Part shown: positions 48,776 through 64,000 of the stretch, piece after piece | Layout: each line of letters opens with the position of its first letter | How positions within the stretch are numbered: the first letter of the stretch is position 1 | Source: Spirodela intermedia | Taxonomy: Eukaryota > Streptophyta > Magnoliopsida > Alismatales > Araceae | Length of the DNA: 64,000 nt | NCBI GenBank assembly: GCA_902729315.2 | Contig: LR746269.1 | Location: 1,312,501-1,376,500, forward strand | Direction of reading: 5' to 3' | The notes under the pieces: model-generated | Database searches by the model: none | Told to the model about the DNA's origin: nothing | What the model saw: only the letters and a program-made list of their open reading frames with translations | Position numbers and translations under genes: made by a program

Positions 48776-48982
48776 CTAACAGCCGGCGTCGCGCCTCTGG
48801 ATCCCCTCGGGGAGCGCCGGGGGCGGCGGGGTGGCCGGGTCGCCGCCACCGCCGCCACCGCCGCCGCCGACGCCGTTCCCGGTGAGGGTCTGGACGACGG
48901 ACTTGAACTGGGCCGCGTCCGTGGTCACGAACTGGGTAACGATAATCTTCACCTTCACCTGGTCGCCGCCTCCGCTTCCCAT
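48776..48982 (-). CDS. small VQ-motif protein, copy 2
   Basis: Paralogue of the gene at 43753-43950, single exon, 68 residues. The VQ motif FKSVVQTLTG is identical, as is the C-terminus PPPPALPEGIQRRDAGC. It has G for D at residue 6, V for M at 19, and three extra glycines in the tract after the motif. No upstream in-frame ATG exists next to MGSGG, which supports this start for both copies. Four W-box cores lie upstream, against three in copy 1. Both copies are open and conserved around the motif, so both may be expressed; a WRKY-partner role is inferred from the family. Confidence 0.85.
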   Translation of the reverse strand: MGSGGGDQVKVKIIVTQFVTTDAAQFKSVVQTLTGNGVGGGGGGGGGDPATPPPPALPEGIQRRDAGC

Positions 48983-49188
48983 TTTTTCAGGCTCTCCCGC
49001 CTGCCGCTGCCTGGCCCGTGGAGCTACCGGCGGCGAGAGAGAGAGAGAGAGAGAGAGAGGAAGCATACCATGGAGTCGACGTCTGAGCTTCGGCTGGTGG
49101 TCACGAGGTAAGCGCCTGGTCTGGAACACCAGAGGTGGCGGTGTTGACGAGGAAGAAGAATAATAGAATGTGACGGCAGATCTGTTCG

Positions 49189-49321
49189 AGTCAACAGCGG
49201 CAGGTCCGCGAGGGAACTCAGGTTCCCCCGGGCGGCAGCCGCGGCGGCTTTCCAGTCAACAGCGGTACTCGCCCTGTCAAGCAAGGCGAGCTCCTGACTT
49301 TGGACCACTTTCTCGTCCAAT

Positions 49322-49377
<56 letters not shown>

Positions 49378-49550
49378 CATTGTGTAAGAGTGTAGAGATC
49401 TAACAAGGAGAGAGCAAGAAAGAGGGCTGTGAGCACCGAATTCCACACAAAAGATAAGAGGACATAATTCCCGCGGTCTCCCAAGCACAAGCATCTTCTA
49501 GTCAACTTCGAAGTCAGCTCCCACTGGTTCCACTGCTCTGCAAAGGTCAA
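49189..49550 (-). promoter_or_regulatory. W-box cluster upstream of VQ copy 2
   Basis: On the minus strand, TTGACC/TTGACT cores lie at 49545-49550, 49500-49505, 49254-49259 and 49189-49194. The last is new in this copy: copy 1 has AGCCAA instead of AGTCAA there. Confidence 0.6.
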
Positions 49551-49722
49551 CCCCCACCGTCTGTCAGCATCAGCCAAGGCCAGGCAACAAGTCCTATAAA
49601 AGCAGGTACAATCTGGAAGAAGATCATTTCCTAATAATCACTCATGGGGCTGTTCGATCATACATCAGCAGGAAGAATTGAACGATAACATTCTTGGAAT
49701 TGAAAGGTCTCTGTGCCTGCCG

Positions 49723-49788
49723 ATGATGTCTTTGAAGGAGATTGAAAGGCACAAGGCAGTCATAAATCAGGCAGAAGCTGGTGTTCAG
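49723..49788 (+). other. orphan exon-like segment
   Basis: Right beside the end of VQ duplication copy 2, the plus strand encodes MMSLKEIERHKAVINQAEAG followed by VQ and a strong donor (CAG|GTAAGA). Composition looks coding, but no partner exon was identified; a further open frame runs 49806-50024 and ends in a basic RRRRKGK tail. It may be a fragment of a gene cut by the duplication. Not assigned to a family. Confidence 0.3.
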
Positions 49789-49919
49789 GTAAGATTTATC
49801 GTGGAATGGGATGGGATGAACAGATCGAGGAAAATGATGATTTGACATTGTTCATCAGCAGCAGCGCTCTTCTGGCCCAAAAGAATGGAACAATTGGTAG
49901 CAGCCTGCTCGAGATAATT

Positions 49920-50552
49920 TCAAATAGAACTGCCAGAACATCTATCAGAAGCCGGAGATTGTCCAACCGACAGAGCAGAGCAGACAGGATACGGCGGAGA
50001 AGAAAAGGGAAGATCGATGAGTAATTCCCCTGTGCGGCCGATGAATTCGGTCCCGAGATAATGGGAAGATAAGAGGTTCAGGGAGGAGGAAGAGGGGAGA
50101 ACCTCTCTGTACATGTTCAGGTACATCCTGAGCGGCCCCACGTAGTCCTCGAAGCCTAGAGTTCCCATTGCCCAGAGGAGATCATCGCCGTTCACCGTCT
50201 TCCTCTTCTCCTTCTGGCATTTACCGCTGGCTCTACAATCGACGACGAGAAGAGCAGACAATGTCAACGAACATGGAAGGGGATTCTTCCTTCCGCCGGA
50301 GGGAGATCTCCCTACTTACTCGCTCGTGACGAAGCTGATGAACTCGGAGACGCACTCCTGCACGGATTCCTTGGCGTCTTTGGCGATCTTGCCGTTCTCA
50401 GGGATCCCCTTCCTCATGATGCGCCCGATGTTGGCGATCGGGAGGAACCGATCCTGCTCGCGGAGGCCGTTGCCAGAGCGTCCTTCCCCCGCCTGGTCCC
50501 CGCCGCCGGAGTGACCACTCTCCGGCGAGTCCGGCGCGCGTGCCTCCGCCAT
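49920..50552 (-). CDS. NF-YB (CBF-A/HAP3) histone-fold subunit
   Basis: B subunit of the NF-Y complex, which binds CCAAT promoters with NF-YA and NF-YC. Exon 1 is 50552-50320, ATG at 50552, with a perfect GTAAGT donor. Exon 2 starts at 50232. Joined in phase 2, the histone fold is complete: [60 protein letters not shown] and [16 protein letters not shown], ending YLNMYRE. The Asp typical of LEC1-type members (at the KxxxDK position) is not evident, so a non-LEC1 type is more likely. The C-terminus is uncertain. Many NF-YB genes have an intron right after the YRE; a weak donor (AGAG|GTTCTC) exists at 50103. Otherwise the frame reads on to a stop at 49920, adding a Ser-rich tail. I found no convincing third exon. 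Several substitutions ([19 protein letters not shown]) are unusual for the family. Confidence 0.85.
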
Positions 50553-50784
50553 GCAGACCTGAAATGAAAACCGTGTCCCAGCGCTAGATCCACTCACAGT
50601 TGCAGGCAGGATCGGAGGGGGGAAGGCGCATCTGGAAGGAAGGAGCTTAGGTTTAGCAACACTCTTCTAACCCTAAATTCACGGCGAAAACCCGCGCCTC
50701 TTTCCCTCTCCTCCCCTTTACGTCGGTCGCCGAGTGTATCGCCGGCTACAGCTCTTCCACCACAGGGAGACCAAGCCAGCGAGC

Positions 50785-50839
<55 letters not shown>

Positions 50840-51401
50840 ACGAAAGATTGTCTGCAAGTTTTTCTGCGCTTTTATTTATTAGAAAACAGAAAATAGACCA
50901 CAGTAGATAAACTTCCCCGAGCTGGGGCATACAACTCAGAATTATAATTATTAAAAAAAATCGGTCCTCAGAAAATTTCAAGATAGACCCTGCCGAAGCT
51001 GAAAGGCGGTTAGTACTACATTTTGTAGAAAACCCCTCTCAACTATCTTCTATTAATTTCATGCCCATCAGTCAATACGTAGAGATAGAAAGAGAGAGAG
51101 GAGACGATCGACCGAGGGACATCCAGAACAACATTATAAAGGTTGAAGATCGTTCAATCATCGAAAGGACATCCTTATTCCCAAAACTGGTTCATACTCT
51201 CTCAGCCTCAGGCACGGCCTCTGGGCTGCAATCAGGATAAACACGTGCCCAACAAGAAATCCCCACATGCGTTAGAGAGAGAGAGGAGAGAGAGAGAGAG
51301 GAGAGAGAGAGGAGAGAGAGAGAGAGAGTTTTTGGGTAATCTGGGATAGAGAGAGAGTTTCCTGGGTAATCTGGGCTACAGAGAGAAAGTACTTGCGGGT
51401 C
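50553..51401. other. spacer between NF-YB and NADP-IDH
   Basis: Includes the NF-YB leader and promoter, and the NADP-IDH 3'UTR. GA tracts lie at about 50786-50834 and, with GGAGA interruptions, at 51275-51329. A short direct repeat TTTCCTGGGTAATCTGGG-like sequence occurs near 51331 and 51360. Confidence 0.6.
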
Positions 51402-54802
<3,401 letters not shown>

Positions 54803-57237
54803 GGCGAGCAGATCTATGGGAGAATAGCGGCCGCAGATCGGGGGACGGACGGAAGGAACTCGCCGGGAACGCCCACCAACCTCAGCACTGTGGAGAGCGA
54901 ACGAGGCTGCGGCGACGAGACGAAATGGAAATGGGACTATACAACCCTGTTATATTCGGATCGGTCAAACGAGATAGTTTTGGGGGGGGATCGAATGAGA
55001 TAAGCCTCATTTATCCAAACATTTACAAGAGTACCACTTATCCAGAAGCACCAAATCGTTGAAACTTCTGGTTCACCGGACGGCGGAGATTTCTCGGTCA
55101 GCGGATGTGTAGTGTCGTAATTTAATGTGTCGGGCTGGATTTTGAGTCGACCGAGTTGGCACGAATCGGCCGGTGGACCGGTCGGGAGGGCATCCCACCT
55201 AACTTGGCCGCAGCTGAAGGTCAGCTGAAGGCCTTCGTGGACCTATTTATAAATCTAATGGGCCCCAGTTCAACCGACGAGTGGGCCCGGCTTAACGCCG
55301 AAATTATCAAGCATATAACTATATACTTGCATTGTTATAGACATAGATACATTTTTATGAGAAAAAAATATGGTTATTGACCGGAGTATTTTGACCATTT
55401 TATTTAAAACTAAACCATGTGGGCCCATTAAAAAACTTTCCTGATTTAACGGATATCGATATTTAATTTAGCGAAATTATGCGAAAAGAATAAACTTTTG
55501 ATGTTTTTTATGTGAATAACGATGGCCGATTCAAGAAATGAACCGTTTTTTCCGATTCGAAGGGGAGTCTGATTAGTCAACGGATTCTTCATGGCCGCGT
55601 CGATGAGTCTCTCGGACGTGACTCAGACTCGGAAAAAGTCCGAAGAACAGATTGTGGAGGTTGACCTAACCATGAGATTTGATCGTAAACTTCTTAATAT
55701 CTACGTATTTATATCAGGTGGTCAATCTCGAATGGGAAGACCTTTCGGCGAGGGCAGTGTGTGCGGTGTCGCAGCAGCGGGATTGGCGAATCCTGTGAGC
55801 CGACGATGACCGCGGGATAGTGGATCTTCCGTTGGATGCTGTTCCTTGTTCTCCGCCAGCCGGGGGTGGGAAGAATCGGGAGGGCGGCCGCACAACGCTC
55901 AGCTTCTTCTCCGCACTCAACCGAGTCTGGGGTGGAGATTCTGGTGGTGAACTTCTGAATAAGGTTTGCTGTAAGAACGCGACCTCGGAGCATTGAGGGA
56001 GATGAAGAGAAGAGGCCGTCTCGCCGCCTACCAGAACGACCTCCTGGTGAGGATCCCCCGCCTAGGTTTTCTCACCGTCCAGATCAGATCGGCGCCTACC
56101 CCGGTCGGTAGAGCCTCTCCGTGATGCGGTGGCCAGTGGCGAGTCACGTGGCGAGGCCGCTCCCCGAGCAATGGCGGCGTCCCTTCGCACGGAGTGCAGG
56201 CGAGGTCGTGGGACGACCACTCGAGACCATCATCATCCTCACCATCACGGGAGAGAAGAAAGTCGATCCGACGATTCCATCTCTCCTTCCTCGCAGTCGA
56301 TCTGAGGACACCGACAGCCAGCTGCAAACGCATCACAGGACCGATTCCCCGTGGTTTCTTCACGAGGAAGGCAGCTAATCCTCTCGAGATCTCAGCCACT
56401 GATCAAACACCGGCAAGCCAGAGACGGATCTGCAGAAGCAAGCCCTCGAAGATGGAAACCCTCCGCCGCATTGATGGAGACCCTCCAGAGCCACTGCACA
56501 TGCAATATATATACACACACAAACAGAAACAGGCGTCGGAGGGAATCCTGAAATAAATCGGGCCACCAAAGCGGAACGGCGGCCATTTTCGAATCTGGCC
56601 GCCTGCCACCGCGGCCGAAACTCCCCTCCCTCCGCCTGGTTTTCCCCCTTTCCGCCATTGGATGGGGAAGGAGGGGAAAGGCGAGGGCTAGGACAGGGTT
56701 TCCCTCGTCGCCTTCGTCCTAACAACCTCCCACATGTGCGCGGGCGCACGCTCTCTCGCACGCGCGCAACCCATCCCCTTCCTCCGCTTCCCCCGTCTTC
56801 TCGGACGAAAATAAAGCGAACCCGTGAAGACGGAGGCGGAAATCGGGAAAGGGACAGGGGAGAAGGCGATCCGTCGGATGGCCGCGCCCGCCCATCTCCT
56901 CCGTCTGTTGCCGCGTCGTTGCAGATTTGTAGCCGGAAGCGGAGGCAGTTAGGAGAGAGAAAGGAAGAAGATTGGTGGTGCCTTCGGAAGCCTTCCCCTC
57001 TCTCTCTCTCTCTCTCTCACTTGCTGTGCTTCTTGGGTCCCCAATCCGGGCGCCTCCTCCTGTTGGAATTCCCATCCTTGCGGAATTATCCACAGAGGAT
57101 CTGGGGGTCGACTGGTTCTGATCTCGGGGCGCCATTGGGTTGCTTTCCTCTTCCGGCGGGGTATCTCCTTCGGCCCTGCGATTCTGGAGATCTCTGCGTC
57201 TTGCAGGGATTAGGGTTTGGATGTGGCGCTTACGAGG
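54803..57237. other. intergenic between NADP-IDH and ATX
   Basis: Divergent genes share this 2.4 kb. From about 55590 to 56600 several overlapping frames are open on both strands, but none resembles a family I know. The last 600 bases are GC-rich and hold the ATX promoter and leader; a CT tract lies at 57000-57018, and CTTGCAG at about 57200-57206 could end a 5'UTR intron. Confidence 0.55.
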
Positions 57238-60200
57238 ATGATAATTAAGCGGGAGACGAAATCGAGAATGCCGAATCTGCAGCGGTGCCAGACCGTTGCG
57301 ACGGCGTTCTCAATCGGCGACGAGGACGGCGGTGGGGAGGCCGGCGATGGTTGCCGGAAGAGGAGGAGAGAGAGCGGCGGGTTCCACCCGCTGGAGATGC
57401 TCGGCGGCGCCGCCGCTGTGCGGAGCTCGCTCGCAGAGGAGGATTGCTGCCCCCCGCAGGTCTTCGTGGACGACGATCACGAGGACTTCAGCAGCGTCGC
57501 GGCGCCCGCTTCGTCGCGGTGCTCCGAGGTCTCGATTTGCTCCGGAGAGGTGGAGTCCGAATCGAGGATCGGCCCGCGGAGAGAGGAGGATGTCGACCGA
57601 GCGGCCGGGGACGAGGAGGCTCCGGCGGGGGCGGCGGGGCCGCGGCCGCCGGTGGTCAAGACGTCGCGGGGCCGAGTTCAGGTTCTTCCTTCAAGATTCA
57701 ACGATTCCGTTCTCCTCGACCCGTGGAAGAAGGAGAAGCAGAAGTCGAAGGCTTTGAATGCAGGTCCCTGCGGAGTGGAAGAGCCCCTTATGGCTAAAGA
57801 GGCCTTTGGACCCAAGTTGATCCCCGCGGCGGGAGACCCCAATCTTCTGGGATTGGTGAAAGAAGAAGAAGAACAATGCTACTCAGCCGGGGGAAACGTG
57901 AGTATGAAGGGCTCTACTTCGCGGAGCACTCTTACTTCACTCCACGAGGCAGCGCTCGGGATGCAAATTAGGCCCCAGAAGCGAAAGATGAAGGCGGAGC
58001 CACAGGAGCGCCTCGAACCAATGCTCAGGGAGAGGTGGTTATCAGAGGAGCATCCTGAACGGAGGAAGGACTTCTATTTTCTGGAAGACTTCGTATGTGG
58101 GGACATCGTTTGGGCAAAGAGCGGAAAAAGGTACCCCACATGGCCTGCAGTTGTTATCGATCCACTCCGGCAAGCACCTCAGACTGTGTTGAATTCATGC
58201 ATCGCAAGAACTCTTTGCGTGATGTACTTTGGATACTCTGGCAACGGTCACGAAAGGGTAAAGTCAATAAAATTCAATATCTTATTCTTTGACACGGAAA
58301 ATCTCTATGATGTCCTTGTTGAATCACAGGCATTTAATAATTCAAGTTTAGTTTCCTTGATTGTGTGCAAATTGGAGTAAGCAGGACTATGCGTGGGTGA
58401 GACAGGGATCAATCTTTCCGTTCGTAGATTATTTGGACAGGTCAGTCCTCTACAGTTACTCTAAGAAATCTTGTTAACAAGGGACATCTGATCAAATTGT
58501 TTGCTTTATATCAGGTTCCAGGGCCAGACCCAATTGCACAAGAGCAAGCCTAGTGACTTCCGTATGGCGATAGAGGAGGCTTTCTTGGCGGAGCATGGCT
58601 TTATGGCAATGCAGATGGAGGAAAGGAATATTGCTGGGCAACCCGTTTATTCCCACCATGTGCAGGAGGCCACTGACTCTAATCAGGATCTGGACTGTCA
58701 ATCACATGCACAGGTAAGCTGATTTCACGTTTATATTGTTTTCATTACTAATTCACAATAGTATGGTGCTAGATTTCTTCTCTGGATAACTTTTTCGGAA
58801 TTTTTTTTTCCTTCGGTTGAATTACTCTACTGTAGAAGGCATATAGATTCATAGTCTATTTCTCGTAGTTTAGACAAGAAAACAAATCTACGTTGTTGGA
58901 GTTTACAAATGTATTATCCTTTGTAGGCTATTAAGAAATCAAAGTTACATTGTCAGAGCTGTGGTTCAGGCCTGCCATTCAAAAGTACAAAAAAAGTCAA
59001 GAGTGGATCAGAACAGTTACTATGCAGGCACTGTACTAAGGTTCACATATTTCCAACATGAGCTCTTGTAATGGAATATATGTTTTCTTCTATTATTTTA
59101 AAAGAGCGTTTGATTTTCATGATTATTTATCTTGCTCACTGTAGTTGCTGAAGTCTAAACAGTACTGTGGCATTTGCAAGAAGATATGGCATCATACAGA
59201 TGGTGGACGCTGGGTAAGATCAACAATGGACGATCGTTTTGGTTATTTTTCTTCTCCAAATGGACTATATTTATTCATTTCTGTTCGGTGGTTTACTAGG
59301 TTCGTTGTGATGGATGTAAGGTGTGGGTCCATGCAGAATGTGATAAAATTTGCAGTAGCCACTTCAAGGTTTACTGTCCCCTTAACGTGGATGATGTTCC
59401 TCGCTATGATTAATGATATTTTGATCGTACATTGTGTACCAAGTACTAATTGAGTTTTCTGTGTCAAAGGACCTAGAAAAAACAGATTATTTCTGCCCTG
59501 AGTGCAAGGCGAAATCTAATTTTGAATCATCAGATACAGAGAAGAAGCCCCTGCAAAGAAGGTGATGAACTTGGATTCTTTCTTTAACTTCTATTTGGCA
59601 ACTAGTTGTGGGCTAGGATGAGAGTTATTCCATTTTGAAGTGTGAAAATATTTTTTGAGAAGCATTAGCCTAATGTACAAATATTCTATCAGATGGCTGA
59701 CTAATTGATCGGTTATGTTGTCGTAATTATCATTTATTTACGTACTGATGACACTACTGTTTAAGCAGACATGATGATGTCGATACACAAGACTCCCAGC
59801 CTGAGATGGTCGCTGTTTGCTGTTATGGTATGGAAGGGATATATTTACCGAGACAGCATTTGTAAGTACCAGACGATGAACTGATGGTTGCATAGTTTGA
59901 TTGAAAACGAGAAAATTAATTAGAGCATTTCTGCACATTCTTTCTGTTTATAATTGAAGTTCCAATTCGTTTATACCTTTTTTTGCCAGGTTTTTTGTGA
60001 TTTTCTTTCAATGCGACGAGTAAACATTTATTGTGTATCGATGCACAGGTTGTTGTAGCCACTTTTAACCAGAACGCATGAGATAGGACCTTTTCAAGCG
60101 GTTCTTTTGGTGTCGTGTAAAATGTGCACTAATGCACCTGTATATGGTTGTATGTAGACTGGGGATGTTGTTTTGCTTTGGCCCTAAAAAGATCTTACGC

Positions 60201-63200
60201 ATTCTTTTACTTCCCTTGGAATTATGTTTGGCATGTAGCGGCTGAAACCCAAGAAGGATACTGTTGGATTCTTAACATTCACTGAAAAGCAGAATGAGTC
60301 ACCTCAGTCTAGCATTCGAGTGTCTGCGTGTAAAGCATCAATAATCACTCAGCGCACATCATTTTGAATCCCGTCCAAGAATTGGGAAAATATGGAGAAT
60401 TCATTGGTTCCAAAATATATCCTTGTCACCCTTGTACATGGCCTAGGTGCTGATCTTCTTTTTTAGTTTTTTTTGGGCTTGCACACAATATATACACACA
60501 ATTAATTCGTGCCAAATTTCCTCTTTTATATATTATGTATGTACATGGTTACTATCTATTCTTACATGTTTAAGAAAGGTCGACCTTCTCAGAAAATGTT
60601 TTTTATTCTTCCTCTTTTGTTTATTTTAGGATACTTTCCTCTTCCTCTGTCAACAGTAATTTTGCCTTTAATTTTTTATTCCCTCTATCTCCCTCCCATT
60701 CTCAAGCATGTTTTTGTGCGTTTGTACTAAGATGCACCTCTTGGTCACTAAGCTAGCATGATACTTCCCAGAAGAATGGACGAATCTACCTGGCTTTGGC
60801 CGTTGAAATTGAACTTAATTTTGATAAGGTGTGCTCATCTTATTTGTAGTTATGGTGATTGATTTTTCGTGTTTTGATCATGTTCTAGAGTTGTTTGCCA
60901 ATGTGGAGTATGTGGGACGGAGAAACGGAGTCTTAGTGAGTGGGAGCGCCATACTGGTTCAAGAAGCAAAAACTGGAAGACTAGTGTGAAGGTCAAAGAT
61001 TCCATGCAACCACTGGAAAAATGGGTTCGTATTTGATGTGTTCGATGACATCCCGCTTTATAAAAGCACTAGTTTCTTTTAATGAAAACATTGACATGCT
61101 GTTCGACATTTAAAAAATACTTCCTTGTTCTCCACACCTTGCACTTTTTTCTTTGGGAAAACCGGATTCCTCCGTGCATGTGCAGACACAGTCTAAGTTT
61201 GAATGACAGATGATTAGATGCTGGCGGTATAAAAGTAAACTGAGCTTTAGTCAAATTCTAGATGCCGCTTTTCAATACTATATATGTTTAGCAATGGATG
61301 TTTTATGTATTGTACATTTATTTAATTCTATCACTTGTCTCTTTAGATTGAAGAGAACCGCACATTTGAATGGATAATTGGAGCTAAGCGTCCATCTCCA
61401 AAAGTAAGGAAACAGAAGCTACTTGATTTCCTGAATGGTAAGTATATTCTCCAAAATGCTTGCTTCTGGAAGATATTTATTATCATTTTGCCTTATGCCT
61501 TGACGAATTCATGGGTCATAATCAACTGATAGCTATGATTTCACATCAACAGGAAGGTATGACCCGGTCTATGCTAAGTGGACAACGGAGCGCTGTGCAA
61601 TCTGTCGATGGGTTGAAGACTGGGATTACAATAAAATTATCATTTGTAATAGGTATGATGCCACGTTTACTAGTTTTTTGCTCGGTCAGCTGGCTATCTT
61701 TTGTATGGTGAAGGATAATGTGCCTTTTCTGTTTGAGATAGGAGTTCTGATATGAATGCATTGGTATATGTATTTCAGATGTCAAATAGCCGTTCATCAG
61801 GAATGTTATGGGGCCAGAAACATCCGTGATTTCACTTCTTGGGTCTGCAGAGCATGTGAGACACCTCACATCAGACGGGAATGTTGCCTTTGTCCGGTGA
61901 AAGGTATTTTCCTACTTTCTCTTGTTGCTGATTCAAGCTGACTGGAGCTTTAAGAGAAGGTGGGGGGTGGGGAAGGGGAGCGGGACAAAACACTTAATTT
62001 CATGTTTATCGTTTTCAAATTTTAAGCAATTTTTTATCTTTTAATTTTCAGATTTTTTATCTTCGCCTGTTATGTAACTCAATATCGTAACGTGTACTTT
62101 ATACCCTTCATTTTTTAATCATTGCTCTCACATCTAATACTCGTACTTCTTTCTCTAGGTGGTGCTTTGAAGCCAACAGATGTCGATGGTCTTTGGGTTC
62201 ATGTCACATGTGCTTGGTTTCAACCAGAAGTGTCCTTTCCAAGCGATGAGCTGATGGAACCTGCTATGGGCATACTGAACATCCCGTCTCAATCCTTTGT
62301 CAAGGTTTAAAGATTTCACCAGATACTAATCTTTCATTGGCTGATGCTATTTGTTCTGGTCAAAGGTTCTAACTCTACTGCTCTGTTTCTTGTGCATTCA
62401 GACCTGTGTAGTTTGCAAGCAAGTGCACGGATCCTGTACACAGTGTTATCGGTGTTCAACTTATTATCATGCAATGTGTGCGTCAAGGGCCGGATACCGC
62501 ATGGAGGTAGGTTCTGGGATCGTTGTCTTTTTTTCGAAGATTATTACAGGAGGTACCTTAATGCGATGTGCCTTGATCACTTCTTTCCTACACTTCACAG
62601 TAACCACAAAGGCAGAAGTAACCATGGGTTAATACCTGGTTCATCACATACCGTTTAAGCCATTAGATTTCTTAAAAGATATAGAACAAATCATCCTCTC
62701 AATTGATTTCTTGTTTCGCTGTGCTTTAGGGTGAACTAATTTCTGCCCCTTGTCGTTGTTGATGGATTGCAGTTGCACTGCTCGGAGAAGAACGGGAGAC
62801 AAACAACAAAAATGGTTTCATATTGTGCTCATCACAGGTGAGATCGACAGTGCATTTGTTCGTTCGCCATGTGTTGTGATTCATGCATGTCTACATCGAA
62901 TCCCCAGTTGCTCGATCTATCTGGCAATCAGTGGGCCTATAAATTAAGGGGCAATGGCTATATTTTTTATTTTTTGCAAGGGCTGTGGGCCGAAATAAAG
63001 TCATATTTCGGTTGACATTTTGTGCGCCTGTTCCTCTTATCTTTACATGTTCCAAGTTGACTTCTTGGTTTGTTTCTATGTAGGGCTCCTAACCCAGATA
63101 CTGTTCTAGTCATACAAAGTCCTCTTGGGGTTTTCTCTACGAAAAGTATGCTCCAAAATAAGGAAAAACGAACGTGCTCACGATCGATCAGGAAGGACAC

Positions 63201-64000
63201 CGAACACCAGTTGGCGGTTCCGGCACACAATTCTGATGCGTCTTCTTCTTCTGCAAGGTGCCGAGTGTACGGCAAGATGGACATCAAGGTATGCTGTGTT
63301 TTGATTACATCTTCTCGTCGTGTTGGAAGGAAAGATCATGATATTTTGCATACACCCAAAAGAATGAAATGATTTCATGAATATCTCTGATTATCATATT
63401 TTGTCCTTTAGATTTTTAGGATGTGAACAAGGAGCAAAAATCCATGTTTTTTCCCTTACGAATAATTAATATTTCTTTAATTAGTTGTCTGCATTTGTTT
63501 CTCTATTGCTCGAAAACTTTCAGCCAAGGGGAACAGAAGCATTAGCTCACCTCCTGATGGGGCCTCGCCATCACAGCCTTGATGCAATCGAGCATTTGAA
63601 TCCGGCCAAGGTATTCTTCGGGATCATTCATCCCCCCAGAGAAGATGGATTTCGGAACGAAATTGTGCTCCCGATGTGGGTATATCTCTCAGATTATTAA
63701 CTGGCCTTCTGGTCGTACATTCTCTCCAACAGGACGAGATGGCTTCCAGACCTTTCTCCTCCTTCAGAGATCGTCTCTACTACTTACAGGCCACAGAGAA
63801 GAACAGAGTATGCTTCGGTAAATCAGGCATCCACGGATGGGGTCTCTTCGCTCGGAGGAACATCCAAGAAGGAGAAATGGTACTCTTCTGGCCCTTTCCC
63901 TTCCATCTTTCTGTTCTCCTGTGAGATCTGGTCTGACCCACCTACCACTGGTCTTCAGGTCATCGAATACCGCGGTGAGCAGGTCCGACGTAGTGTCGCC
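57238..64000 (+). CDS. ATX: ATX3/4/5-type histone H3K4 methyltransferase (3' end outside window)
   Basis: Trithorax-type SET enzyme methylating H3K4 to activate genes. Nineteen exons in the window: 57238-58257, 58385-58440, 58515-58713, 58927-59040, 59145-59213, 59300-59368, 59470-59561, 59769-59861, 60889-61024, 61347-61437, 61553-61652, 61779-61903, 62159-62304, 62402-62506, 62773-62837, 63084-63288, 63524-63610, 63733-63879, 63959-64000. All joins are in frame: 987 residues so far. The start MIIKRETKSR matches ATX3/4/5. A disordered, acidic start is followed by PWWP (GDIVWAKSGKRYPTWPAVVI, about 290-345), a Cys-rich PHD (CGICKKIWHH, VRCDGCKVWVHAECD, DYFCPECK), a second PHD (CAICRWVEDWDYNKIIICNR, HQECYG), an extended PHD (CPVKGGALKPT, WVHVTCAWFQPE, YCAHHR) and the SET start (GIHGWGLFARRNIQEGEM, VIEYRGEQVRRS). 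Absence of FYRN/FYRC separates it from ATX1/2. SET catalytic and post-SET parts lie beyond 64000. Confidence 0.94.

Larger units (their letters stand above)
48598..49682. repeat. VQ segmental duplication, copy 2
   Basis: Partner of 43575-44665. A pure GA tract at 49321-49376 replaces a much shorter tract at the matching place in copy 1 (about 44341-44360), while a GA tract at 49034-49058 replaces a longer GACAGA-interrupted one (about 44004-44075). Left of 48598 and right of 49682 the two loci share nothing visible. Confidence 0.95.

Noticed and set aside
50559-50597. Possible 5'UTR intron just before the NF-YB start (GTGAGT...TTTCAG)
   Set aside because: At 39 bases it is shorter than plant spliceosomes normally accept.
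56028-56399. 123-codon minus-strand frame upstream of ATX
   Set aside because: Overlapping frames are open on both strands in this GC-rich stretch and none resembles a known protein.

Overview
The window is nuclear DNA from a flowering plant. Evidence: spliced genes with short GT-AG introns, plant-only families (SPEECHLESS-type bHLH, plastid sigma factor SIG5, CAPRICE-type R3-MYB, VQ proteins, a CNL resistance gene), decayed plant LTR retrotransposons, and an extreme density of (GA)n/(CT)n microsatellites. The lineage cannot be fixed; GC-rich coding exons set in AT-rich intergenic DNA would fit a monocot or an early-diverging angiosperm. All gene models were built by hand from splice sites and family resemblance, without database searches.

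Layout. 1-7.6 kb: no recognisable gene, but an old, partly rearranged duplication (404-1900 against 3880-5190, plus smaller blocks). 7.6-9.4 kb (+): SPCH bHLH, the stomatal initiation factor. 10.6-15.4 kb (+): SIG5 plastid sigma factor with ACGT promoter elements and a probable 5'UTR intron. 16.1-17.1 kb (-): conserved polytopic membrane protein with a GC-AG intron, head to head with 17.6-21.0 kb (+), a CHID1-type GH18-fold protein. 21.2-21.7 kb (-): a 78-residue R3-MYB split over three small exons, convergent with the previous gene. 23.9-24.4 kb (+): a 91-residue I9 (subtilisin propeptide-like) inhibitor. 24.4-33.4 kb: gene-free and AT-rich, with decayed Ty3/Gypsy and Ty1/Copia remnants. 33.5-35.8 kb (-): secreted GH9 endoglucanase. 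38.3-41.3 kb (+): single-exon CC-NB-ARC-LRR immune receptor. 43.0-43.5 kb: relic duplicate of that receptor's upstream region. 43.6-44.7 kb and 48.6-49.7 kb: a recent segmental duplication, each copy with a small VQ-motif gene (-) and W-boxes. 45.0-46.5 kb (-): single-exon GT4 glycosyltransferase lying between the VQ copies. 49.9-50.6 kb (-): NF-YB. 51.4-54.8 kb (-): cytosolic NADP-isocitrate dehydrogenase, 14 exons. 57.2-64.0 kb (+): ATX3/4/5-type H3K4 methyltransferase, cut by the window end within the SET domain.

Two themes stand out. Two epidermal cell-fate regulators (SPCH and a CAPRICE-like R3-MYB) lie 12 kb apart. The 37-50 kb stretch is an actively duplicating immunity neighbourhood: an NLR with a relic second promoter, a duplicated VQ gene with WRKY-type promoter elements, and a perfect inverted repeat sitting exactly on a duplication breakpoint. 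I found no evidence of an entirely new biological system; the most useful new items are the R3-MYB gene, the NLR relic and the VQ duplication with its hairpin breakpoint.
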